From positions 1 to 27,189 of the forward strand of contig NZ_CAMLDX010000044.1 of the NCBI RefSeq assembly GCF_946478885.1: a DNA stretch of 27,189 nt. Reading direction: 5' to 3'. Shown in pieces: positions 1 through 6,895 of this stretch. Source of the stretch: an uncultured Bacillus sp. GTDB taxonomy: Bacteria; Bacillota; Bacilli; Bacillales_B; DSM-18226. Under the pieces are notes generated by a model. That model saw only the letters and a program-made list of their open reading frames with translations. It searched no databases and was not told where the DNA came from. Position 1 is the first letter of the stretch. Every line of letters begins with the position of its first letter. The translations under genes and the position numbers were made by a program.

Positions 1-731
1 TCCTTACTCAGTTCATCAGCAATAACCTTTACATAGTCACTAAACGTTGGTTTATCGGGTAGACCCCCAAAGAATCCTCCGCCTATATCTATATAGGAAT
101 ATTCTAAATTTGTTTTCCTCCTAATCTCGCACGCTTTTTTAGAGAGTTCTTTATATATTTTCAAACTTCTTGTTCTACTCGTACTATGCAGATGTAGTCC
201 CTCTATACAAACGTTAGGTATCTTCTTTAATTCTTCTACTACTCTATAAAAATCACCATTTTCCAGGTTGAATCCAAATCGTGTTCCATCCTCAGAATAA
301 CCGACTTCATTAGGACATAGCATTTCTAAATCAAAATTTACTCTAATTCCAATTTTGATTTGGTTAATAGAGTTTCTAGACAACTCTTTTATCCACTCAA
401 TTTCTCTGTTTGAATCAATATTAACAATTGCATTATTTATAACTGCATCAAAAAATCCCTGTTTTCCCTTTACAGGACCATTGAAAATAATATGTGACTT
501 CCGAAAACCCATCTGTAATGCTAGATTATATTCAATACTTGAGATTACCTCAGCATAACAATCATTCATTAAAGTATACTTTAATATCCAAGGTAATGAA
601 TTGGTTTTGAATGAATATCCTATAATCCCATTTCCCCAATTACTCTGTAAGGCCTTTTGGAAGTTTGTAATATTTTCACAAAGTTCGTCTTTATTTATTA
701 CAAAACAAGGGGTATTAATATCATTCACCAT
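1..731 (-). CDS. PLP-dependent decarboxylase, DapDC/ODC fold type III (3' end outside window)
   Basis: Partial gene, about 243 codons visible, running off the left edge. The N-terminal part has the lysine of fold-type III PLP enzymes in G-Y-S-F-K-T-N (Lys42), an F-N-G-P-V-K-G strand near residue 75, H-L-H-S near residue 192 and the glycine-rich phosphate-binding loop Y-I-D-I-G-G-G-F near residue 220. This is the order seen in diaminopimelate, ornithine and related amino-acid decarboxylases. Start ATG at 731 has the weak site TAGGTG just upstream, inside the end of the ATP-grasp gene, so the two are probably translationally coupled. Its position behind a ligase in a capsule locus suggests it makes or modifies an amino-acid-derived substituent rather than serving lysine synthesis. 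That role is inference; substrate and completeness cannot be judged here. Confidence 0.85.
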   Translation of the reverse strand, partial: MVNDINTPCFVINKDELCENITNFQKALQSNWGNGIIGYSFKTNSLPWILKYTLMNDCYAEVISSIEYNLALQMGFRKSHIIFNGPVKGKQGFFDAVINNAIVNIDSNREIEWIKELSRNSINQIKIGIRVNFDLEMLCPNEVGYSEDGTRFGFNLENGDFYRVVEELKKIPNVCIEGLHLHSTSRTRSLKIYKELSKKACEIRRKTNLEYSYIDIGGGFFGGLPDKPTFSDYVKVIADELSK

Positions 732-737
732 CTACAC

Positions 738-1715
738 CTACTTAGATAATTCTTCTCTTTTCCTAATAACAACGCTATCATACATCATCATTAATTGGTC
801 CTCTTCATAATTCCCAAATTCAGCAATGTTTTCTAAACCATTTACGTTATTTACAATTAATTTAATAAAATCAACTCCGCAACCATATGCATGTAAATAG
901 GCACCACCAAATCTAGGGTTAATCTCAGAGAAATAATACTCTCCATCTTTATAGAAAAAGTCGATATCAATGGGACCGTTAAAATTTAATTTTGAAACAA
1001 CATCTATAATAATCTTATTTAGTTTTTCATCTTTAAAAGATATAGTCTTATTGGCCCCACCTATCTTCGTTTCAATTTTCTTCTTTGAAAATATTGATAC
1101 AGGGTTCTTACTAATTGTATCTACATAAACATCAGCGTCTAAGTCTATACCATCCATAAACTCTTGGATAACTAAATCCTTATTATTACTACAAACAAAT
1201 TCCAATTCACTGTGGTCATTAACCTTCATTGCTCCTATACTACCGCTTCCAGTACGAGGTTTTACAAAAACAGGAAAATCACAGTTTCCTCCTTTAAAAG
1301 CCCTATAAAAATCCTCTAAATCTTTATAGGTTTTTATAGTCTTTATTCCATTCTTAATCATAAACTCATACATCATATATTTATCAAAGCATAATCTTGC
1401 CGTTTCCAAATATGGCGCAAGTACTAAGACTCCAATTTCTTCAAATTTCTCTCTGTTTTTTGCCAAGATTTCAATTTCTGGGTCAATAAAAGTTGTAACT
1501 GCCTTTATCTTTTCTCTTACACATATATCTAGAAGAATATTTATATAATTCTCATCTGTAATTTTTGAAACTATATATTGTTTATCAGCAAAATATAATG
1601 CAGGTGCTAAACTACTATTATCAGTTGCAATGATTTTTGAATCTCTATCTAAAGACATTTTGCAGTTTTTTATTAACTCTCCACGTCTACCTACGCTGCA
1701 AAATAAAAAATTCAT
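738..1715 (-). CDS. ATP-grasp carboxylate-amine ligase (carbamoyl-phosphate-synthase-like)
   Basis: Full-length 325-residue cytosolic protein. The N-terminal pre-ATP-grasp domain begins N-F-L-F-C-S-V-G-R-R-G, typical of the CPSase-large-subunit-like ligases found in polysaccharide loci. The central ATP-grasp region has the nucleotide-binding strand F-P-V-F-V-K-P-R-T-G-S-G-S near residue 145 and the metal-binding end F-S-E-I-N-P-R-F-G-G near residue 266. Family members join a carboxylate to an amine through an acyl-phosphate. The start ATG at 1715 follows a good GGAGG with about 10 nt spacing. Only 6 nt separate its stop from the PLP decarboxylase, so the pair is an operon. A plausible job is activating or attaching an amino-acid-like decoration on the exopolysaccharide. 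The substrate is unknown. Confidence 0.85.
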   Translation of the reverse strand: MNFLFCSVGRRGELIKNCKMSLDRDSKIIATDNSSLAPALYFADKQYIVSKITDENYINILLDICVREKIKAVTTFIDPEIEILAKNREKFEEIGVLVLAPYLETARLCFDKYMMYEFMIKNGIKTIKTYKDLEDFYRAFKGGNCDFPVFVKPRTGSGSIGAMKVNDHSELEFVCSNNKDLVIQEFMDGIDLDADVYVDTISKNPVSIFSKKKIETKIGGANKTISFKDEKLNKIIIDVVSKLNFNGPIDIDFFYKDGEYYFSEINPRFGGAYLHAYGCGVDFIKLIVNNVNGLENIAEFGNYEEDQLMMMYDSVVIRKREELSK

Positions 1716-1744
1716 CTAAATAATACCTCCACATAGCTCTTAAA

Positions 1745-1880
1745 TTAATTACTATTTTGTGTACCCTCAAAATCCCCCATTTTTTCGGAGCTATTAGAAC
1801 GCAGGAACTTTCCAAAACCGGTCAGTCTCACACTATCAGGAAGCAGTTCTCCATTTTCATCTCCAAATGTAGTTGTTATT
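1745..1880 (-). pseudogene. Remnant of undecaprenyl-phosphate sugar transferase (EpsL/TuaA type)
   Basis: A short stretch encodes D-E-N-G-E-L-L-P-D-S-V-R-L-T and then G-F-G-K-F-L-R-S. This is the conserved block of bacterial sugar transferases that load the first sugar-phosphate onto undecaprenyl phosphate, where it normally continues T-S-L-D-E-L-P-E. Here the match ends after F-L-R-S, and the frame stops at TAA 1745-1747. The membrane segment and most of the catalytic domain are missing. It directly abuts the broken ywqE-like reading frame, so both are pieces left by a deletion or rearrangement. I am confident of the family from the motif but not of the exact original gene. Confidence 0.7.
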
Positions 1881-2143
1881 ACCTATTACAGACCAGAACT
1901 TATTATTACTGATGGCAAGTGGAATATTCTCCTGTTGTAAACACTTATTCAACTCAATAACACGATCGAGGATATGTTCTTCTCATTTTCATATCTACCT
2001 TTTAAGTGATGTGGTATAGCAAATAGGTGAGTAATCCCCGCCTTTACTGCTTGATTTGCCACGGCGAGACTTTCTTGTATGTTTAGGGGGCCATCATAAC
2101 CACTTAACAAAATATGACAATGTAAATCGATCAAATCTCTCAC
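1880..2143 (-). pseudogene. Broken tyrosine-protein phosphatase, CpsB/YwqE type (PHP domain)
   Basis: The N-terminus reads L-I-D-L-H-C-H-I-L-L, the metal-binding HxH strand of PHP-fold phosphatases such as YwqE, CapC and CpsB. It then matches the family through A-V-K-A-G-I-T-H-L-F-A-I-P-H-H. GTG at 2143 with the upstream ATAGGAAA is the likely start; an ATG further upstream gives non-family residues. At about 1985 the frame breaks: one added base restores E-H-I-L-D-R-V-I-E-L-N and then L-Q-Q-E-N-I-P-L-A-I, as expected. Soon after, similarity jumps to a sugar transferase. The protein would normally be about 250 residues and dephosphorylate the neighbouring BY-kinase, so this strain lacks that phosphatase at this locus. 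Confidence 0.8.
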
Positions 2144-2217
2144 TTTCCTATTTAACAACCAGGATAAAAGAATCTCAAAAAGGTTGGATAGAGGCACATT
2201 TTGTCTCGTATACCTTT

Positions 2218-2916
2218 TTATTTATACTGATAGTGATAAGTATTTGCCTTGGATTCGACTCCATTTAAAACCACACCAATTAATGGGGCTTTCGCTTTTT
2301 CTAGCAATTTTTTTGTTTTCAATGCCGCTTCATTATTTGTCTTCCCACTTGTTACAACCATAACCACTGCGTCACAATTATTTGCCATAATTTGTGGATC
2401 TGCCACAGCAAGAGCAGGTGGTGTATCAAACACAATATAGTCAAACGTTTTGTACAGTTGTTCAATGATTGTTTTCATAGCTTTAGAATTTAATAGTTCA
2501 GCAGGATTTGGTGGTATAGGGCCGCTTGTTAAAATATCTAAATTTGAAACATGTGTTTTTGAGATAGCATTTTCAAGGCTGGATTTCTTTGTCAATACAT
2601 TGGTAAGACCGTTCATATTACTCACTTTAAACGCATAATGAATAGAAGGTTTTCTTAAATCAGCATCCACAAGTAAAACTTGTTTTTCCTGCTGTGCCAG
2701 GACAATAGCAAGATTGGCAGCTGTTGTTGTTTTCCCTTCTGAAGGTGCCGGGGATGTTATTACAATTGATTTAAATTCTGTATCTACTAATGCGAATTCT
2801 ATATTGGTTCTTAAGTGTCGATATTGTTCAGTAATGGGCGATTTTGGATTGTTATGTGCAATTAAACTTATTGGTGTCTGAGCTTTATTTTTCAATTTAT
2901 GACTCAAGAGTTTCAC
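2218..2916 (-). CDS. Capsular/exopolysaccharide tyrosine autokinase (CpsD/CapB/YwqD type)
   Basis: 232-residue bacterial tyrosine kinase (BY-kinase) of the MinD-like P-loop fold. Visible motifs are Walker A S-P-A-P-S-E-G-K-T-T-T (55-65), Walker A' L-L-V-D-A-D-L-R-K-P (81-90) and Walker B Y-I-V-F-D-T-P-P (around 160). The C-terminus carries a short tyrosine cluster (Y-H-Y-Q-Y-K), the usual autophosphorylation tail. The kinase acts with the membrane modulator encoded just upstream to control polymer length and export. The two reading frames overlap by 20 bp, giving coupled translation; the start is GTG at 2916. The cognate phosphatase gene downstream is destroyed, so phosphorylation may be unopposed unless a second phosphatase exists elsewhere. 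Confidence 0.93.
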   Translation of the reverse strand: MKLLSHKLKNKAQTPISLIAHNNPKSPITEQYRHLRTNIEFALVDTEFKSIVITSPAPSEGKTTTAANLAIVLAQQEKQVLLVDADLRKPSIHYAFKVSNMNGLTNVLTKKSSLENAISKTHVSNLDILTSGPIPPNPAELLNSKAMKTIIEQLYKTFDYIVFDTPPALAVADPQIMANNCDAVVMVVTSGKTNNEAALKTKKLLEKAKAPLIGVVLNGVESKANTYHYQYK

Positions 2917-3637
2917 TTCCCATTCTTTTTGCTAACCTTGTTTTCGATTCCTCTTCATTATCCACCGTGATTTTTTGAATAGATCCAAGTACAGGTAGTC
3001 CAAGGCCTGTCTCAATATCCTGATCATTTTTTATCGTGTTATCCATGTACTGTAATAAAAACGATAATACAATACCAGCCATTAAACCTATAACTAGTGC
3101 CATCACAATATTCAACACTAGGTTCGGTTTTACAGGAATTGGATTTTCCTTTAATTTAGCTTTTGAAAGAATATGTACATTGTCTACATTCATAATGTCT
3201 TTGATTTCTGTTTGAAACGTTTCAGAAACAGTATTGACAATTTTCGTTGCATTAGCTGGATCGATATCTTCAACCGTTAACGAGAACACTTGCGAATTCT
3301 CTTGATTGTTAACCTTGATTTTTTTATTAAGGTCTTCAACGCTTTGGGTAAGGTCTAGTTTGTCTATAACTTTTTCAAGAATGGCCGGGCTTTTTATAAT
3401 TGAACTGTACGTGTTAATCAATTCTAAATTGGTTTGAACTTGGTTCACGTCTAAAACTTGATTGTTAGAGCTTTTCTGATTAACAAGGATTTGCGTAGAT
3501 GCTTGATAAACGGGTGTTAATACATAATAAGTGATCCCCCCGCTAATTAACCCTGCACTCAATGTCAAAAGTACGATTAACATCCATCGTTTTCTTAAAG
3601 TTTGTAATAAATCTTTAATATTGATTATTTCTTCCAT
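2897..3637 (-). CDS. Polysaccharide chain-length modulator / kinase activator (CpsC/CapA/YwqC, Wzz family)
   Basis: Membrane protein with a Wzz-type topology: a hydrophobic segment near residues 18-40, a long extracytoplasmic region, and a second hydrophobic segment near 175-200 followed by a cytoplasmic tail that activates the BY-kinase. P-V-K-P-N before the second segment is the usual proline-rich motif of the family. ATG at 3637 (M-E-E-I-I-N) is preferred because TGGGGA lies about 8 nt upstream; an ATG five codons earlier has no comparable site. It is the first gene of the operon, with a likely promoter at 3923-3951. Length (246 aa) is normal. Confidence 0.92.
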   Translation of the reverse strand: MEEIINIKDLLQTLRKRWMLIVLLTLSAGLISGGITYYVLTPVYQASTQILVNQKSSNNQVLDVNQVQTNLELINTYSSIIKSPAILEKVIDKLDLTQSVEDLNKKIKVNNQENSQVFSLTVEDIDPANATKIVNTVSETFQTEIKDIMNVDNVHILSKAKLKENPIPVKPNLVLNIVMALVIGLMAGIVLSFLLQYMDNTIKNDQDIETGLGLPVLGSIQKITVDNEEESKTRLAKRMGSETLES

Positions 3638-3922
3638 ATATTTATTCCCCATTTCCGTATTATTCTCCCATTATTATGTAAAAGTTAAGTAGATCATATA
3701 ATAAAAATTTATAATATTAAGATTATTCAAGAGAGATTTTGGAACCATACAACCTCTTTCATCGTTTTACCTGCAGCTTCTGCTACAACCAATCATTCCC
3801 TTTTAATTTGTAAGTTAGCACCTATGACTATTCTCTCGATTTTCCCTTTCATAATCATCACGCCTTATTATCCCTTCAGGTTGATTTGATTAAATATTCA
3901 AAATATTATATAAAGCAACTAA

Positions 3923-3951
3923 ATTATAGCATGACTATAGTTAAATGTATA
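3923..3951 (-). promoter_or_regulatory. Candidate sigma-A promoter of the polysaccharide operon
   Basis: On the minus strand a perfect -10 TATAAT (3923-3928) is preceded by exactly 17 nt and a weak -35 TATACA (3946-3951). It lies about 285 nt upstream of the capA-like gene, leaving a long leader. That leader (3640-3920) contains only a degraded small reading frame with an internal stop (M-K-G-K-I-E-R-I-V-I-G-A-N-L) that I do not recognise. Confidence 0.4.
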
Positions 3952-4165
3952 TTTTCACCGAATATTTGGAGGGACATGGGGATAGGGACATTGTTCCACC
4001 ACATGAAACACTATTTCCCCGGGTTCTAGGCACCCGAAGGAGTGGGGCTGCGTAGGATTGTGGGTTAAGGACAAAGCGGGGGGGGTTCTGGCTGGGAAAA
4101 TACTGTCGGTTGCAGTAGCAAAAGCCCCGATTAGTGAGGCTCTTGCTTGAAGTTGAAGTTCCTCC

Positions 4166-4627
4166 TTATCGTTTGATTGGCACACAGATTTCGCAATAAT
4201 CTGTTGCAGTTATATCACCCGTGTATCGTTCTAGAATCGGTTTGTTGTCGATTTGATAGCCGCTTTTTTGCATAGCCGTTCCTATCCCATTCCATGCTTG
4301 CTGAATATCCTCCGCTGTATGTTTCACTTTGAAAATAGCATAGGTTCCGCCCGGGAGTTCTCCTTCGCTGACGGAATCATCGATTTGAAAATCGTTTGCT
4401 ATGACAATACACGTGTCATAACAGCAGTTCTGAAGAAGTGTTGTTTCCGGATTATCCTGCGGAATACCGAGGATAATGGCCGATTGGGTGAGCAGATTCT
4501 TCTCCGTAGCCCACTTTTTTAACCTTTCCATGGTTTGGATGTTAGCAGGGCCATATGGACCTACTTGCCGCACATAGGCGATGCGCGATTTTGGCAGCGT
4601 TTCGATTGTTGGAGTCATCATTTTCAT
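4166..4627 (-). CDS. GyrI-like small-molecule-binding domain protein
   Basis: 153 residues forming a stand-alone GyrI/AraC effector-binding domain. The start has the typical pattern I-E-T-L-P-K-S-R-I-A-Y-V-R-Q-V-G-P-Y, followed by M-E-R-L-K-K-W-A, a central Y-D-T-C-I-V-I strand, G-G-T-Y-A-I-F-K-V-K-H and the C-terminal I-L-E-R-Y-T-G region. Family members bind amphipathic small molecules or inhibit DNA gyrase; no helix-turn-helix is fused here. AGGA sits 6 nt before ATG 4627, and another ATG two codons on is also possible. It appears monocistronic. The GC-rich stretch 3955-4165 downstream has no convincing gene. Confidence 0.85.
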   Translation of the reverse strand: MKMMTPTIETLPKSRIAYVRQVGPYGPANIQTMERLKKWATEKNLLTQSAIILGIPQDNPETTLLQNCCYDTCIVIANDFQIDDSVSEGELPGGTYAIFKVKHTAEDIQQAWNGIGTAMQKSGYQIDNKPILERYTGDITATDYCEICVPIKR

Positions 4628-4804
4628 TTCCTTTCCTTTTCCATATTTCTTACAATTTGAATCTAACAGGTTATAAAAATATTTACATTATATTTTTTAA
4701 AAATTCCGGAATCATTGTCCATATTGTTTGCTGAAACCGATGATTTAGTGGGAAAGTATAAATATGTGGATACCTACAAGAGTCACTTTATAGAAGCGGA
4801 GGTA

Positions 4805-4972
4805 ATGGTGGTGATGGTCGCAGCGATTATGGGGTTTGTATGCCTGTCACCCGAAGGGCTTTACCGGTGCATGGAACTGTGTGGGTGGATGGTTTTGTTG
4901 TGCTGGATTTTGTTTTGGGTGACAGGCTTCCTGATTATGTACGCTGCTAAGGCTGCAAGATTATTTTTATAA
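4805..4972 (+). CDS. Possible small two-helix membrane protein
   Basis: An open frame of 55 codons starts at ATG 4805 (or GTG/ATG codons 1-3 positions later) after a GGAGG at 4798-4802. It encodes two hydrophobic stretches (V-M-V-A-A-I-M-G-F-V and M-V-L-L-C-W-I-L-F-W-V-T-G-F-L-I-M). It is not a family I recognise. An inverted repeat sits inside it (see 4842-4927), so the frame may be fortuitous coding across a REP-like element. Confidence 0.25.
   Translation: MVVMVAAIMGFVCLSPEGLYRCMELCGWMVLLCWILFWVTGFLIMYAAKAARLFL
4842..4927. repeat. REP-like hairpin with perfect 11-bp inverted ends
   Basis: GCCTGTCACCC (4842-4852) and its exact complement GGGTGACAGGC (4917-4927) bound an 86-bp unit, with TTTACCGGTGCATGG inside. 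From memory, similar GTGACAGGC/ACCGGTGCCTGGC words recur in Bacillaceae intergenic repeats; a genome-wide count is needed to show that this is one of them. Confidence 0.45.
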
Positions 4973-4981
4973 TAGAAATCA

Positions 4982-5637
4982 TTAGCGATAATTTTTGATT
5001 TCATTCCCCAAATTTTCTACTTCCTTTTTTAAGCTGGCATTTGCTTGTTCAAGTACAGCGGTTTTTTCTTCTAATTGGATTTGCAGGGCGCTTAATCTTT
5101 GATTGGCTCGTTGCTGTTCGTAAACAATTTCTTGATAAATTTTCATGCTTTCTTCATGGCGAACCTGCTGCTCATGTAGATGTAAAGCTTCGCCTAACGT
5201 ATCGGCCTGTCCGTAATACAAATAGTCATACAAGCTTTGAAAGCTTGAAAGATTATGATAGCTAGAAGGCAAAAAGGCCGCTTTTTGTTTGATTTTCTCG
5301 ACGAATCCATTATCTTTTGCATCGTATTTCTCAACTTCAATCTCGTATTTTTGAATATCCTTTTTCAATTCTTCTATGTATGTACTATTTTGCAGAAAAT
5401 AAATGTTCTCGTCCTTCGCTTTTATTCTTTTTACCATCATAAAGGCTTTGGCAAAAAAAGGCTCAAGGGATAGGCAAGTACGAGACACATGATCAGTTGC
5501 ACAAAGGCGTTCTCAAATAGAATCAGTACTCCTACGATAGAAAGACTAAGGGCGCTCAAAATTGGCAGCACACGGGCATACTTTTGCTTCGGCTTTGTTT
5601 CATTGTCCCTTACAATGTTTTCTAGATTTTTTCTCAT
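4982..5637 (-). pseudogene. Membrane-anchored coiled-coil protein, frame broken in a T7 run
   Basis: Two frames form one protein. The first (ATG 5637, site GAGGT 5 nt upstream) encodes two adjacent hydrophobic segments (A-L-S-L-S-I-V-G-V-L-I-L-F and L-I-M-C-L-V-L-A-Y-P-L-S-L-F). The second, beginning F-F-A-K-A-F-M-M-V-K-R-I-K-A-K, carries a charged stalk and a C-terminal coiled coil (Q-L-E-E-K-T-A-V-L-E-Q-A and onward). They join seamlessly if the T7 at 5453-5459 were T8. The rebuilt protein is about 217 residues. I do not recognise the family. The break may be real decay, a slippery homopolymer or a base-calling undercall. Confidence 0.6.
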
Positions 5638-5731
5638 TGAATACCTCGGCGTATTTCCTATTGTTCGCCAACCTTTGTTCCTCTAATCCAATCAATTCGT
5701 ATAAACGATTTAACAATTCTTGCTTTAACAT
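5600..5731 (-). CDS. Small 43-residue protein, or N-terminus of the downstream membrane protein
   Basis: ATG 5731 follows the purine-rich GGGGCGGCAGG. The product begins M-L-K-Q-E-L-L-N-R-L-Y-E-L-I-G-L-E-E, a strongly helical charged segment, and overlaps the next gene in another frame. Removing one A from the A6 run near 5630 would fuse it directly into the membrane protein as E-V-F-N-E-K-N-L-E-N-I-V-R-D. So this is either a genuine short overlapping gene (the next ATG has its own ribosome site) or the true start of a single gene of about 250 codons. Confidence 0.4.
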   Translation of the reverse strand: MLKQELLNRLYELIGLEEQRLANNRKYAEVFNEKKSRKHCKGQ

Positions 5732-6029
5732 TCCTGCCGCCCCTTTCGGTTTACTTTTTATAAAGGTAGGCCGCATCTATTATAATACATTTTGGAACAG
5801 TTTGAATATTAGATGAAACTACTGATTTTGTGGTGGGAGATGGAGAAAAGAAGAAGGATACTATGATTATTGATACCGTATCTTTCCAGGAACAATATCA
5901 TAATACCAATCTCTCCTTAGCGCAAATGAGAAATTGGGATTTTTAAATCCTGAAAAGCTCCCTTTCATGGAAAAGTCTTATTTTCGAAGGAATGCTCATT
6001 AATCTGTTCTGTGATTCTCTGGCTTGTTG

Positions 6030-6340
6030 TTATAAAGACGAATTGTCGGGCAGTCGGATGCCGCGTCAGCCGCTAACATCGCATTGGCCATACTCATTCC
6101 AACCCACAGCCGTCACCGTGCCGTCTGATTTAAGTCCGATTGTATGAAGATAACCCCCGCTGCGACCGCCACAATATCGCACCAGCCGCTTACATTGCAT
6201 CGGTGATACCGATTATTACCCGCAGTCGTCACGGTATAGTCCGATTTAAGTCCAACGGTATGACGACGACCCGCCGCTATGGAATCTTTCGGCAACCGTT
6301 TCATCTGTACCACCGCTTCTCTCGGTGGAATTTCATCCAT
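6030..6340 (-). pseudogene. RCC1-repeat (regulator of chromosome condensation-like) protein remnant
   Basis: Two RCC1-type beta-propeller blades are recognisable: H-T-V-G-L-K-S-D-Y-T-V then N-V-S-G-W-C-D-I-V-A-V-A-A-G, and after a frame change Y-L-H-T-I-G-L-K-S-D-G-T-V then V-G-W-N-E-Y-G-Q-C-D-V-S-G. The frame change is cured by one extra G in the G5 run (6154-6158). The second blade ends at TGA where the repeat calls for Trp (S-G-W-R). ATG 6340 follows GGGGGGAAAAC. Bacterial RCC1-repeat proteins usually have many blades, so this is a short, doubly damaged piece. Confidence 0.8.
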
Positions 6341-6508
6341 GTTTTCCCCCCTTGACTGTAAGCAGTCGCGCATTTACCTGACAAGTATATTTAACATGAC
6401 GATTGCTCGTCAAATGTATGGGTGTACGATTAGGGAACCATATCAAGCTTTGAATATAGGAAACCGAGTTAGCGCAAATGAATGCTGCGCTTTCCTCTCC
6501 TCTTTCCG

Positions 6509-6626
6509 GATATCGGCCCTTTTGAGGATATATCGGCCAGTTCGGGCAATTTATCGGTAACTTTTGAGATATATCGGTCATTTTAAGCAATATATCGGCA
6601 ACTTTCACTTAGATATAGGCAATTCG
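6509..6626. repeat. Degenerate 21-22-bp tandem repeat array (core ATATCGGC)
   Basis: About six units spaced 21-22 bp contain the core ATATCGGC/ATATCGGT/TTATCGGT, each followed by a short A/T-rich arm such as AACTTTTGAG or ATTTTAAGCA. Because the period is close to 7 codons it leaves an open minus frame (P-I-N-C-P-N-W-P-I-Y), which I regard as a by-product. Confidence 0.6.
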
Positions 6627-6644
6627 GCGAATTCGAGGTGTGAC

Positions 6645-6700
6645 CTAAAAAAAGACCCACTCCCTGCAGGATATGTGCATGGAAGGCGGGTCCCTTTTTG
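6645..6700. terminator. Terminator-like imperfect hairpin
   Basis: AAAAAAAGACCC near 6647 and GGGTCCCTTTTT near 6687 can pair across a GC-rich centre, giving A- and T-rich flanks on both strands. Pairing is imperfect and no clear upstream gene exists. Confidence 0.3.
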
Positions 6701-6783
6701 GTAAAAATTAGGGTAACGCAAGAAGAACGAAATCGCTCCGCGATGGCTCCAAAACAGCCCGTCCAAAAAAATATAGTAAAAAG

Positions 6784-6860
6784 GCAAAAAAAGTATCTCT
6801 TTTTATGGTATTGTTAAATCGCCAAATCAAACAAATACATAAAAAGGATACTTTTTTTCG
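6784..6860. repeat. Imperfect 29-bp inverted repeat next to the IS element
   Basis: The arm at 6784-6813 (core AAAAAAAGTATC) and the arm at 6832-6860 (core GATACTTTTTTT) are inverted copies with two small indels, separated by an 18-nt loop. It could be a MITE-like palindrome or a strong bidirectional terminator. It occupies the position where the 3' half of the interrupted tautomerase gene would be expected. Confidence 0.45.
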
Positions 6861-6895
6861 TATGCCAATTATAACATGGAACTATATTAAAATAT

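Noticed and set aside
3955..4185. A 76-codon minus ORF downstream of the GyrI-like gene.
   Set aside because: It overlaps the GyrI-like gene end, is rich in Pro/His of a GC-skewed non-coding stretch, and has no ribosome site.
4800..4930. A CRISPR or phage attachment site at the GTGACAGGC repeats.
   Set aside because: There are only two inverted copies, no regularly spaced direct repeats or spacers, and no integrase or cas gene.
6509..6626. A CRISPR array at the ATATCGGC repeats.
   Set aside because: Units are tandem with cores of only 8 bp and no unique 30-40-bp spacers; there are no cas genes nearby.
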